DNA of 64,000 bases from JAZDJP01 sp043803805. GTDB lineage: Bacteria > Planctomycetota > JAZDJP01. The DNA lies in the NCBI GenBank assembly GCA_043803805.1, contig JAZDJP010000056.1:21559-85558 (forward strand). The letters run 5' to 3'. The notes under the pieces were generated by a model, which had not been told where the DNA came from, ran no database searches, and was given only the letters and a program-made list of their open reading frames with translations. Below, piece after piece: positions 43,625-52,325 of this stretch. Numbering within the stretch: position 1 is the stretch's first letter; every line of letters begins with the position of its first letter. The position numbers and the translations under genes were made by a program.

Positions 43625-45469
43625 TCATCCGATTATTGCCCGGGCTTTCGCGGCGATATGCGTTCGATCAATCCCGAAGGCGCGCAGGAGCTCGTCGGGT
43701 TTCCCCGATCGCGGGAGGTCCGGGACGGCCATTTTGAAGACGCGGACGCCTTCCGTCGCGAGGGCGCCCAGGACGGCATCGCCGAGGCCGCCCTCGGGGT
43801 AGTGGTCCTCGACGGTGAGGAGCCGCCCGCCGGTCTCCCGGGCCGCCTTGAGGAGCCCCTCGCGGTCCATCGGTTTCACGGAGTAGGCGTCGATCACGCG
43901 CACCGCGATGCCGTCTTTCGCGAGATCGTCCGCCGCCGCGAGCGCCTCGTGGATGGTGATGCCCGCCGCCACGATGGCGAGTTTGTCCTTCGGGCTCGAT
44001 CGCACGACCTTCGAGCCGCCCACCGGGAATTTCTCGTGGGTGGGATAGATGACCGGCATCGGCAGGCGGGTGGTCCGGAGATAGGCGATTCCCTTGAACC
44101 GGGCCATCTCGACCACGAGTTTCTCGGTGGATACCGCGTCGGACGGATACAGCAAAATGCCGCGCGGGATGGCCCGCATCATGGCGATATCCTCGAGGCC
44201 CATCTGGGAGGGGCCGTCCTCGCCGATGGACACGCCGCAGTGGGAGCCGCAAATCTTGATATTGGCGGCGGAAAGCCCCGCCATCCGGATCTGGTCGTAG
44301 GCGCGGGCGAAAAAGGCCGCGAACGTCGAGACGAAGGGGATTTTCCCCCGCGCCGCCAGGCCCACCGCCACGCTCACCATGTTCTGTTCGGCGATGAAGG
44401 CCTCGAAGTAACGATCCGGGAAGGCCTTCATGAATTTCTCGGCGAACGTGGAGTTCTTGGTGTCTCCGTCGAGGGCGACCACGCCGGGATGGACGGCGCC
44501 GAGTTTCGCCAGGGCGTCCCCGTAGGCGACGCGCGTCGCGATCTTGTCGCCGATTTTCGCGGTCGGGGTCGGCAGGTCCGGGACAATCCGGGGCGCGGAC
44601 GCCCCGGCCGGGGCGGGGGCCGCAACCCGGATGACGGGGGACGCCGAGAGTTCATTCCCGAGTTCGGCGAGGGCCTTCGCCTCTTCATCCTTCTTGAGGG
44701 GTTTCCCGTGCCAGCCGCCCTTATCCTCGAGGAATGAGACGCCTTTGCCCTTTTTCGTTTTGGCGATGATGGCGAACGGCTTCCCGGAGGTTTTCGCGGC
44801 TTTTTCAAAGACAGCGAGGAGGGCCGACAGATCATGCCCGTCCACCACGGCCGTTTCCCAGCCGCAGGACCGGAAGCGCAGGGCGAACGGTTCCGGGTCG
44901 GTTCCGTACATGGTCTTTTCGCTCTGGCCCAGTCCGTTCAGATCCACGATGCCCACGAGGTTGTCCAGTTTGTAGTGGCCCGCGAAGACCGCCGCCTCCC
45001 AGACACTCCCTTCCGCGCACTCGCCGTCGCCCATGAGCACGAATGTCCGGCAGGGGAGTTTGTCGAGTTTCTTCGCGTTAAGCGCGAGTCCCGCGCCCAC
45101 GGAAAGCCCCTGACCCAGGGACCCCGTCGCGGCGACCGCCCAGGGCAGGCGGAATGTCGGGTGGCCCTCGAGGTCGCTGTCGATTTTTCGGAGGGTCATC
45201 ACCGCCTCGCGCGAAATGATGCCCGCCTCGGCCCATGCCCCGTAAAGCACCGGGGCGGCGTGTCCCTTGGAGAGAATGAACCGGTCGTTGTTGGGGTGGT
45301 TGACGTTTTTCGGGTCATACCGCATGACGCTCCCGAAGAGCACCGCCACGATTTCCGCCGAGGACAGGCACGTGGTCGGATGGCCGGAGGCCGCCGCGGT
45401 GGTGGACCGGATGGAATGAATCCGGAGGTTCCGGGCCAGGGTTTTGAGGTCGTCGAGTGTGGCGGGCAT
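43625..45469 (-). CDS. tkt: Transketolase
   Basis: 614 residues, a single-chain transketolase somewhat shorter than the E. coli type. Transfers two-carbon ketol units in the pentose phosphate pathway using thiamine diphosphate. SKGHAAPVLYGAWAEAG, the ThDP motif GDGECAEGSVWEAAVFAGHY, the C-terminal pyrimidine-domain EAFIAEQNMVSVAVGLA, GVSIGEDGPSQMGLEDIAMM and AYSVKPMD are visible. The ATG at 45469 has an AAGGAG ribosome binding site and a strong promoter 42 nt upstream. A DXS-like synthase is excluded by the domain order and residues. Confidence 0.93.
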   Translation of the reverse strand: MPATLDDLKTLARNLRIHSIRSTTAAASGHPTTCLSSAEIVAVLFGSVMRYDPKNVNHPNNDRFILSKGHAAPVLYGAWAEAGIISREAVMTLRKIDSDLEGHPTFRLPWAVAATGSLGQGLSVGAGLALNAKKLDKLPCRTFVLMGDGECAEGSVWEAAVFAGHYKLDNLVGIVDLNGLGQSEKTMYGTDPEPFALRFRSCGWETAVVDGHDLSALLAVFEKAAKTSGKPFAIIAKTKKGKGVSFLEDKGGWHGKPLKKDEEAKALAELGNELSASPVIRVAAPAPAGASAPRIVPDLPTPTAKIGDKIATRVAYGDALAKLGAVHPGVVALDGDTKNSTFAEKFMKAFPDRYFEAFIAEQNMVSVAVGLAARGKIPFVSTFAAFFARAYDQIRMAGLSAANIKICGSHCGVSIGEDGPSQMGLEDIAMMRAIPRGILLYPSDAVSTEKLVVEMARFKGIAYLRTTRLPMPVIYPTHEKFPVGGSKVVRSSPKDKLAIVAAGITIHEALAAADDLAKDGIAVRVIDAYSVKPMDREGLLKAARETGGRLLTVEDHYPEGGLGDAVLGALATEGVRVFKMAVPDLPRSGKPDELLRAFGIDRTHIAAKARAIIG

Positions 45470-45510
45470 GGCAACTCCTTTCGATACGATTCCGAACCCG
45501 AATCCGGAAG

Positions 45511-45539
45511 ATTATATGAAGCGGCGGTCGGGCGGTCAA
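45511..45539 (-). promoter_or_regulatory. Promoter of transketolase
   Basis: On the minus strand TTGACC (45539-45534), 17-nt spacer, consensus TATAAT (45516-45511). Predicted leader about 35 nt. Confidence 0.65.
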
Positions 45540-45547
45540 ATATTGAC

Positions 45548-45576
45548 TTGAAAGGGAACGCCGTCCCCGGTAGGGT
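45548..45576 (+). promoter_or_regulatory. Candidate promoter of the Ldh-family gene
   Basis: TTGAAA (45548-45553), 17-nt spacer, TAGGGT (45571-45576). Divergent from and only 9 nt away from the transketolase promoter, so the two could share regulation. Confidence 0.45.
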
Positions 45577-45613
45577 TATCGAGTCTTTTCACCCCATTTT
45601 TGCGAGGCCCACC

Positions 45614-46708
45614 ATGCCCGAAACCTATTTCGTTGTCCCCGCCGATATTCACAACAAACTGGTGCTCAAGGCCTACATGCACCGCGGCTACGACCGCAAG
45701 GAGTCCCAGGACGCGGTGCGCCTGGCCGAATCGGCCTCCTCCCACGGCATCCGCACCCACAACGCCATCAAGGCGCTTCACCTGGATCTTTTGTTCGGCA
45801 GCAAGACGGGCGGCTGTGTGCCCAAGGCCGAGATCGAGGAGATCCCCTCGAAGTACAAGGCCGTGAAAATCTGGAACGCCAACCGCAAACTCGGCCAGGC
45901 GACGGCCTACCGGGCCATGACGAAGTGCATGAAACTCGCCGACCGCTACGGCGTCGGGATGGTGGTGGTGGACAACGCCTTCCATTACCTCTGGGGCGGC
46001 GGCTACGTCATTGACGCGGCCAACAAGGGCTACCTCGCCTGGACCGGTTGCACCTCGACGCTCGCGGAAGTGGTGCCGTTCATGGGCAAGAAACCCACGA
46101 TGGGGACGGATCCGCACTCGTGGGGATTTCCCACGACGGAGGCGGTCGGCTTCCCGATCGTGATGGACTTCGCCACCTCGACCATCGCCATGGGGCGCAT
46201 CCAGCAATTCCGGCGGGAGAAAAAGCCGCTTCCTCCGGGCGCCGCGGTGGACGCGGACGGCAATCCGACGACGGACGCCGAAAAGGCGGTGTCGCTCCTT
46301 CCGTTCGGCGGCCACAAGGGGTACGGGCTCGGACTCGTGGACGAACTCTACGCCGCATTCACGGGCGGGTCGCTGCCGACCATTCGTGGGATTTACAAGG
46401 CCGATGACGAAAAGCACACCACCAACTTCTTTTTCCAGATCGTCCGGCCGGACGCCCTGTCCTGTGGAAAATTCGGGAAGGGCCGTTCCCAGGCGGAAAA
46501 CGTGAAGATGGTGCTCCAGGACATCCTCGGCCACGGGAACGACGCCTGCAAACTCCCGGGCCAGCCCGAGGCGGAGGCGATGGCCCTGACGAAAAAGCAC
46601 GGAGGTCTTCTCTTCACGAGCGCCGAGATGGACGCCTTCAACGAAATCTCCGCGGAGTGCGGGGCGCGGGCGTGGAACAAGGCGAAATTTCCGCAGATCA
46701 CGATCTGA
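45614..46708 (+). CDS. Ldh family oxidoreductase (malate/L-lactate dehydrogenase type)
   Basis: 364 residues. The NAD(P)-dependent Ldh_2 fold includes malate, ureidoglycolate and 2,3-diketogulonate reductases. SHGIRTHNAIKALHLDLL carries the SHG substrate motif. Further segments are MVVVDNAFHYLWGGGYVIDA, MGTDPHSWGFPTTEAVGFPI, VMDFATSTIAMGRIQ and LLPFGGHKGYGLGLVDELYA. The exact substrate cannot be read from the sequence. The ATG at 45614 is chosen because conserved residues begin there and GAGG lies about 7 nt upstream; the open frame extends much further upstream only as a shadow of transketolase. Confidence 0.88.
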   Translation: MPETYFVVPADIHNKLVLKAYMHRGYDRKESQDAVRLAESASSHGIRTHNAIKALHLDLLFGSKTGGCVPKAEIEEIPSKYKAVKIWNANRKLGQATAYRAMTKCMKLADRYGVGMVVVDNAFHYLWGGGYVIDAANKGYLAWTGCTSTLAEVVPFMGKKPTMGTDPHSWGFPTTEAVGFPIVMDFATSTIAMGRIQQFRREKKPLPPGAAVDADGNPTTDAEKAVSLLPFGGHKGYGLGLVDELYAAFTGGSLPTIRGIYKADDEKHTTNFFFQIVRPDALSCGKFGKGRSQAENVKMVLQDILGHGNDACKLPGQPEAEAMALTKKHGGLLFTSAEMDAFNEISAECGARAWNKAKFPQITI

Positions 46709-46816
46709 GTTTCGCGCCGGGCGTGGTTTCCTACGGGTGAGGAAAAGATAAGGGTGGGGGATGCGAATTGAGTATTATGTCCCCAGAATTAGAATCCCAG
46801 AATCCGGGGAGGGCTC

Positions 46817-48400
46817 ATGCGTTGCGGTCTGGTTGATTCGCTGATGTGGGTGTATCCGGATTCGAAGATTGGCGATCGTCCGTGCGTTTGCCATGAGATC
46901 GACGTCGCCCGCGGCGGAACCGCGGCGGTCACCATTCTGATAAAGGAGGCCAAACCGGGAACGCAGGTCCGGTTTGCGGCACGATCCAAAACCGGTGGCC
47001 GGACTCAATTTTTCAGGCTGATTGATGTGCCGGTTGAAAGCAATACCGGACCGGTGGACTTTACGGAAAAGGAAGGAGAACGCAACGAGTTTGTGACTCG
47101 GCGCGCCCCTTTCCGCGTATATGACGCCATGCAACCCGTCGGCGCGTCGTTCAAGGTCGGGGCCGCCACACAGGCCGTGCGTGTCCACATTCCGATCTCC
47201 GAAGACGCCCGGCCCGGGAAGCGGGAGTGCCTTCTCACCGTGACTCATGGAAAAGAAACTCATGCGCTGAAACTCGTCGTCACGGTACACCGGGTCGGCA
47301 TACCGCCTGTTGGGCGCGAGAGTTGGCCCTTCACGAACTGGTTCAGTTTCGACAACATGGCCACGCGCCATCGCCTCAAGCCGTGGAGTGAAGAGCACTG
47401 GGCGATGATCCGTCAGTACGCACGGCTCATGGCGCGCAACCGGCAGAACACATTCTGGTTCACGTTTAAGGATGTTTTCGCGGCCGGGAAAACGGGGTTG
47501 GAGTTAAACCGCGCACGCCTGCGACGGATTGTGAAGACCTTTATCCATGCCGGCATGCACTATATTGAGGGTGGACACTTCGGCGGGCGCTCGACGTCCG
47601 AATGGACCTGCCCGACGTTCAGCGTTTCTCTGACCGGACATCCGGCCACATCGGCGGAGGGCAACGCCGACATCGCGGGCGCGGCGCGACAGCTCATGTC
47701 CGAAATCGAAACGAACGGATGGCGTGGACGCTACCTCCAGCATGTGACGGACGAGCCGATCAAGGAAAACGCGACTGATTATCGGATTTTCGTCGGCATG
47801 GTGCGCAAATATATGCCGGGCATCCCCATCCTGGATGCCACGATGGACCCTTCCCTGTCCGGCTCCGTGGATATCTGGTGTCCCAAGGCCGAGCACTATC
47901 AGAAGGCGCGCGATCAGTTCGAAACCATGCGGGCGGTGGGAGATCGCATCTGGTTTTACACCTGTTGTTCCCCCGGCGGCCCGTGGCTTAATCGTTTGCT
48001 CGACATGGAGATTCTCCGTCCTGCGCTCCTTGGTTGGGGAGCGGTCCTCTTCCATTTGGATGGCTTTCTGCACTGGGGTTTGAACCAGTACCGTGAGAAT
48101 CAGAATCCCTTTGAGATGAGTGTGATCCCGAACTTTGCGGGCGGTTCCAACAGTCTTCCCGCCGGCGATACGCATGTGGTCTATCCGGGCGATGACGGGC
48201 CGTGGTCGAGCGTCCGCTTCGAATCCCAGAGGGAGGGGATTGAAGACCTGGAACTCCTGCGTCTTCTGGAACGGCAAAAGCCGAAACAGGCCTCCGCCCT
48301 TGTGCGGTCGGTTATCCGGGGTTTCGATGATTATACGAAGGACGTGAGCGTTTTCCGCGCGGCGCGCAGGAACCTGTTGCAAAACGGGGGAATGGCATGA
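46817..48400 (+). CDS. DUF4091 (GH123-like) protein
   Basis: 527 residues. An N-terminal beta-sandwich with VRVHIPISEDARPGKRECLL precedes the barrel, which has HVTDEPIKENATDYRIFV with the DE pair typical of GH123-type acid catalysis. The C-terminal DUF4091 signature is YPGDDGPWSSVRFESQREGI then EDLELLRLL. No signal peptide. The ATG at 46817 has GGGGAGGG 4 nt upstream. Distantly related to the 36552 protein. It is followed convergently by the GT-C gene. The substrate is probably an amino-sugar glycan, by family inference only. Confidence 0.8.
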   Translation: MRCGLVDSLMWVYPDSKIGDRPCVCHEIDVARGGTAAVTILIKEAKPGTQVRFAARSKTGGRTQFFRLIDVPVESNTGPVDFTEKEGERNEFVTRRAPFRVYDAMQPVGASFKVGAATQAVRVHIPISEDARPGKRECLLTVTHGKETHALKLVVTVHRVGIPPVGRESWPFTNWFSFDNMATRHRLKPWSEEHWAMIRQYARLMARNRQNTFWFTFKDVFAAGKTGLELNRARLRRIVKTFIHAGMHYIEGGHFGGRSTSEWTCPTFSVSLTGHPATSAEGNADIAGAARQLMSEIETNGWRGRYLQHVTDEPIKENATDYRIFVGMVRKYMPGIPILDATMDPSLSGSVDIWCPKAEHYQKARDQFETMRAVGDRIWFYTCCSPGGPWLNRLLDMEILRPALLGWGAVLFHLDGFLHWGLNQYRENQNPFEMSVIPNFAGGSNSLPAGDTHVVYPGDDGPWSSVRFESQREGIEDLELLRLLERQKPKQASALVRSVIRGFDDYTKDVSVFRAARRNLLQNGGMA

Positions 48401-48417
48401 TCTTCAATGAACCAACG

Positions 48418-50034
48418 TCACCTCAACCGAAAAACCATTTCCCTGACGTATCCCGAAACGGAAACATCCGCGGCGCCGGCGGCAAGCGGGATGACGGCCC
48501 CGTCGGCAAACGCCGTTCCGTTGACCGTGACGCTCTGCGGCGGGGAAATCCGTAGCGCGTAATTTCCCCCGCGCAACACATCCAGCCGCGCCCGGTTCCC
48601 GGAAAAATTTTCCGCCGACAAAACGGCGCCGTGGCCCCTTACCTCGGCGGCGTCCGGCGAAACGGAAATGGAATGCGTCCGGACCCACGCGGCGGCATCG
48701 GGAACCATCCGGCGCCAGCGGTAATCCAGCACGGCGGCATCGGCGTTACGCCAGGCGCGGCGGATCCGCACATCGAGATCCGTGATACCGAGCGCCTGCA
48801 CCACCGCCTCGTAGCACCAGCCGGGCTGCATGGCGCTCCGATGCCCCGGATGCGCCTTGATGAACGAAAGCACCGCGAGCGTCCGCCCTTCGGCGTATTG
48901 TTCGATCGCCGCGAGACGCCGCGCTTGCGCCTCGTCCGGGACGGGGGCGTTCCGCAAACGTTCCCGGAAGAACGGCGCGACGCCGAGAAGAAGAAGGCAC
49001 ATCGCCCCCGCGGCAAGCGCCCGACCGCTGTCTTCGCGCAAACGCTCCTCTTCGAAAAATCGCGCAGTCCCCGCCGCGAGCCCCCACGCGCACCCGGCCC
49101 AGAGCGGCAGAAACGCCTGCGGGTACGGATTGGGCGTCACGACAAGAAGCAAGAGCGCGTTCGCCGTCCAAACCGCGGGCGTCCACCGGAGAAAAGATTC
49201 TCCCGAATTCCGGCCCGCCGCGTACGCCGCGCCCAAAACTCCCAAAACGAGAAACGCCGGATTCTGCTCAAATGCCAGGCGCAGTGTTCCCCACATGCTG
49301 AAATGTTCGGGCCACGCCGCGTTCAGCACCACCACCGAACGCCAAAAATCGCCGAGCGCCCCGCGAGCCGAGAGCCATCCTAATAATGAAAGCCACGGAA
49401 TTCCCGCGACCGCCAATCCCACGGCGGCGTTCCGCCTCCCGCGGCCGTCGCGCCGCGCAACGATTCCAAACAACACCAGAGGCGCCGGCATCATGAACAG
49501 CCATTTCATCTGGAACGCGGCCGCCACGCTGAAAAGCCCCAACCCGAGAACTGCAAGGCCGACGCCGCGACGCTCCCGCTTCGCCGCCGCCGCGAGAAAC
49601 GTCATCCCCGCCACGGCAAACGCAAACGCGGGGACATCGGGGCGGATCTCAACGAGTTTCGCCGCCGCCACAGGAAGCCCGGCGATCACCGCGCCAGCGA
49701 GAAAAGAGGCCGGCCCCTTCGCGAATGCCGCCCCCGCCGCCACGACGCCCGCGACGGCAAACACCACCATCACGAGGCGAAGCGGCTTCGGCTTCCCCAA
49801 CTCTCCCGCCGTGAACGGAGCCAGCGCCATCCAGAAACCGGGAACGTGATGCTCGAAGAAATCGCGGTACGGGCAAAGCCCCATCCGGATTTCGTGCGCG
49901 GCGGAAAGATGCTCGAATTCGTCGTCGTCGTAAAATCCGCGCCGCGACTCCGCCAGGAGGCACGTCCCGGCCGCAAGCACCGCCAGCGCCGCCGCGAGAA
50001 ACCATCGCCGGTGAAAAAATCCGTTTCCGCTCAT
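48418..50034 (-). CDS. GT-C type membrane glycosyltransferase-like protein
   Basis: 538 residues with about eleven TM helices over residues 10-370 and a C-terminal soluble region. An acidic cluster YDDDEF (35-40) follows TM1 in the first extracytoplasmic loop, with FFEHHVPGFW downstream, as in ArnT/PMT-type GT-C enzymes using lipid-linked sugar donors. The ATG overlaps the GH2 stop (ATGA). The acceptor and sugar are unknown; the adjacent polyprenyl-phosphate-type GT2 could supply the donor. Confidence 0.75.
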   Translation of the reverse strand: MSGNGFFHRRWFLAAALAVLAAGTCLLAESRRGFYDDDEFEHLSAAHEIRMGLCPYRDFFEHHVPGFWMALAPFTAGELGKPKPLRLVMVVFAVAGVVAAGAAFAKGPASFLAGAVIAGLPVAAAKLVEIRPDVPAFAFAVAGMTFLAAAAKRERRGVGLAVLGLGLFSVAAAFQMKWLFMMPAPLVLFGIVARRDGRGRRNAAVGLAVAGIPWLSLLGWLSARGALGDFWRSVVVLNAAWPEHFSMWGTLRLAFEQNPAFLVLGVLGAAYAAGRNSGESFLRWTPAVWTANALLLLVVTPNPYPQAFLPLWAGCAWGLAAGTARFFEEERLREDSGRALAAGAMCLLLLGVAPFFRERLRNAPVPDEAQARRLAAIEQYAEGRTLAVLSFIKAHPGHRSAMQPGWCYEAVVQALGITDLDVRIRRAWRNADAAVLDYRWRRMVPDAAAWVRTHSISVSPDAAEVRGHGAVLSAENFSGNRARLDVLRGGNYALRISPPQSVTVNGTAFADGAVIPLAAGAADVSVSGYVREMVFRLR

Positions 50035-52325
50035 TCGGGTTTCGATCCAAATGTTATTGAAATATCCTGGCGGCTTCCGGGAATCACGTCCATCTCCCGC
50101 TCCGCCGGCGGAAATCCTTCCGCGCGCACCGTGACCTTCGTTTTCCCCGGCCAGAAGACCACGCGCGCCGGCGTCTCCGCCGTCCCGGCAGATTCCTCAC
50201 CGTACGCCGTCGCCACGCAGGGAATCCGCCGTCCCCCGGAGTTCCGCGCATGAACAAAACCCCACGCGACGGGCGTCCCCTGCCCGACGTCGAAATACGC
50301 GGTGCTACGGGAAAGAACGCGCCCGCCGCCCTCCTCCGCCGGAAGCACTTCGAGAACGAGCGCCATGAACCCGCGCTTTTCCGGCGGGAACGTGAACGAC
50401 AGAGAACCCAGATCCGCCGGCCCGGCGTCCGGAAGCGTTTTCTCGCCGCCGGCCTCGTTCAGGATTTCATCGCCGCTCCGAAGGCGGCACCGCCAGAGGA
50501 TTTTCGAGAGATCCGATTTCTTCTCGGGGCGCGCCGCAACGAACTCCGCGCGGTACGTCCCGCCGGCATCCACCCACGTCGTCCTGTCCAGAATCACCGC
50601 GCGAACTTCTCCCGTGAACAAATCCCGCACGGTCGGGAGCACGTACTTCGGGTCGCGCCTCCGCGTGAAAACGCCGAAGTCGCCTTCCTCGTCGCCATGG
50701 TAATCGTTCAGCGTCCACACCGTCATTCCCGCCACGCGGTCGCACCGCGCCAGGTAGCCGGACAGGAGCACGCGGAGCGACTTCTCGTGGAACGCCGGGG
50801 AGAAACGGATATCGCTCGCGTACGCGCCGGGGGCGGAATCCCGGCTCTTGCCGCAGAGTTCGATGTTGAGAAGCGGGATCCTGTACTGTTTGAGGACGGC
50901 ATCGAGATACCCCGCGATGTCGTACGGCGACGCGCTGTGATACCACCCGAAGTGCGTCACGAGCCCGTTCACGTCTTTTTCCTTCCAATGCTCCTTCTGT
51001 TGCCACGGCGAGTTGGCGAAACTCGCGGGCCGCCCGGGGTCCAGCCCGCGCACGCGCTTGCAGGCGTCGGCGTAGTACGCGCTTGTGAAATTATTCTCGT
51101 TGCCGATGCTCCAGATCAAAACGGAGGGGTGCCGCCGGTACTGCCGCACCATCTCGTCGATCTGCGGATAGAGCCACTTCTCGCGGACGCCGGGGTCGTC
51201 CAACTCCTCCGCGGAGAGATGCCAGACGGGGACCTCGCACCAGATCCCGATGCCCATCTCGTCGCAGAGATCAAACCACTCGTGCGGGAACGGATAGTGG
51301 CCGAGCCGGAGGAAATTGGCGCCGAGGTCCTTCGCCCGCGCCACGTCTTCTTTCGCCGCGCCCGGCGGAATCACCGGGCCCGTCCCCAACCGGTCGAGAT
51401 GCAGGCCGAACCCCTGAAGCCAGAGCCGTTTTCCGTCCATGAGAAAATCCCGCTCCGTCCACGAGAGGCGCCGGAGCCCCGTCCGGAACCGCGTGACGGC
51501 CGGCTCCTCCGCCGCGCGGGAGACCGTGCGGATTTCCACGTCCACCAGCCGCGGATGGTCGAGCGACCACCGCGGAATCCCCGAAGCGTCGAACGGAACG
51601 GAGATTTCTTTTCGCTCTCCGGCCTTGAGCGGCAACCCGGCGGAGAACTCGCGGAGTTTCCCGCCGTCTTTCGACACCGTGACGGAAAGCCGCAACGCGT
51701 CGTCCTCGGAGCCGTCGTTCACAGCCGTTCCCGCCAGCGCCGTCTCATCGCCCGAAAAACGGATCCACGGCTCCTCCAGACGGATCACGGGCCGGCGTTC
51801 CAGATACACCGATCGCGTGAGTCCGCCGGAAACCGTCCAGCCGACGTCGGCGGTCGGCGCCTGATGCGTCCGCCGCGTGGAATCCACGCGGACGAGCAGT
51901 TTTTTCGCCTCGCCGGGTTTGACGCGGCCCGTCACGTCGAACGCGAACGCGGTGTAGCCGCCGTTGTGGTGCCCGAGGTACTCGCCCCCGAGCCAGATGT
52001 CCGCCTGCAGGCAGGCCGCCTCGAAACAGACAAAAATCCGCCCCGTCGCCCACGGCGCCGTCACGTCGCGCCGGTACCACACAACCCCTTCCCGCATCGA
52101 CCGTTTCAATTCCATCGGCCACGCCGCCGGGACGCGCATCGTCTTTGGAAATTTTTCCGGAGGGGTCTCCTCCTTGAACCACTCCTCCGCCGTGCCCGCG
52201 TCTTTGGGGTCCGGCGCGAACGCCCACTCGCCGTCGAGCGAAATCCGCGCCTCCTCCGAAGCGAAGACCGGACACGCCGCGAGAACCAGCGCGAGCGCCG
52301 CCTCGTGGACAGGAAACAGTTTCAT
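50031..52325 (-). CDS. Secreted GH2-family glycoside hydrolase
   Basis: About 764 residues. A signal peptide (MKLFPVHEAALALVLAACPV then FA) precedes the GH2 sugar-binding domain (LDGEWAF, WYRRDV, IWLGGEYLGHHNGGYTAFAF). An Ig-like domain and a TIM barrel follow, with the acid/base Glu in VLIWSIGNEN and a candidate nucleophile Glu in LLNIELCGKS. Beta-galactosidase, beta-glucuronidase and beta-mannosidase activities all occur in GH2; the substrate is open. The ATG at 52325 has a strong GGAGG ribosome binding site. ATGA overlaps at both ends tie it to two GT-C genes. Confidence 0.85.
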   Translation of the reverse strand: MKLFPVHEAALALVLAACPVFASEEARISLDGEWAFAPDPKDAGTAEEWFKEETPPEKFPKTMRVPAAWPMELKRSMREGVVWYRRDVTAPWATGRIFVCFEAACLQADIWLGGEYLGHHNGGYTAFAFDVTGRVKPGEAKKLLVRVDSTRRTHQAPTADVGWTVSGGLTRSVYLERRPVIRLEEPWIRFSGDETALAGTAVNDGSEDDALRLSVTVSKDGGKLREFSAGLPLKAGERKEISVPFDASGIPRWSLDHPRLVDVEIRTVSRAAEEPAVTRFRTGLRRLSWTERDFLMDGKRLWLQGFGLHLDRLGTGPVIPPGAAKEDVARAKDLGANFLRLGHYPFPHEWFDLCDEMGIGIWCEVPVWHLSAEELDDPGVREKWLYPQIDEMVRQYRRHPSVLIWSIGNENNFTSAYYADACKRVRGLDPGRPASFANSPWQQKEHWKEKDVNGLVTHFGWYHSASPYDIAGYLDAVLKQYRIPLLNIELCGKSRDSAPGAYASDIRFSPAFHEKSLRVLLSGYLARCDRVAGMTVWTLNDYHGDEEGDFGVFTRRRDPKYVLPTVRDLFTGEVRAVILDRTTWVDAGGTYRAEFVAARPEKKSDLSKILWRCRLRSGDEILNEAGGEKTLPDAGPADLGSLSFTFPPEKRGFMALVLEVLPAEEGGGRVLSRSTAYFDVGQGTPVAWGFVHARNSGGRRIPCVATAYGEESAGTAETPARVVFWPGKTKVTVRAEGFPPAEREMDVIPGSRQDISITFGSKPE

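Noticed and set aside
44834..45613. Upstream extension of the Ldh-family frame into transketolase
   Set aside because: It is antisense to transketolase with Arg/His-rich shadow composition; conserved Ldh sequence starts at the ATG at 45614, after a promoter.
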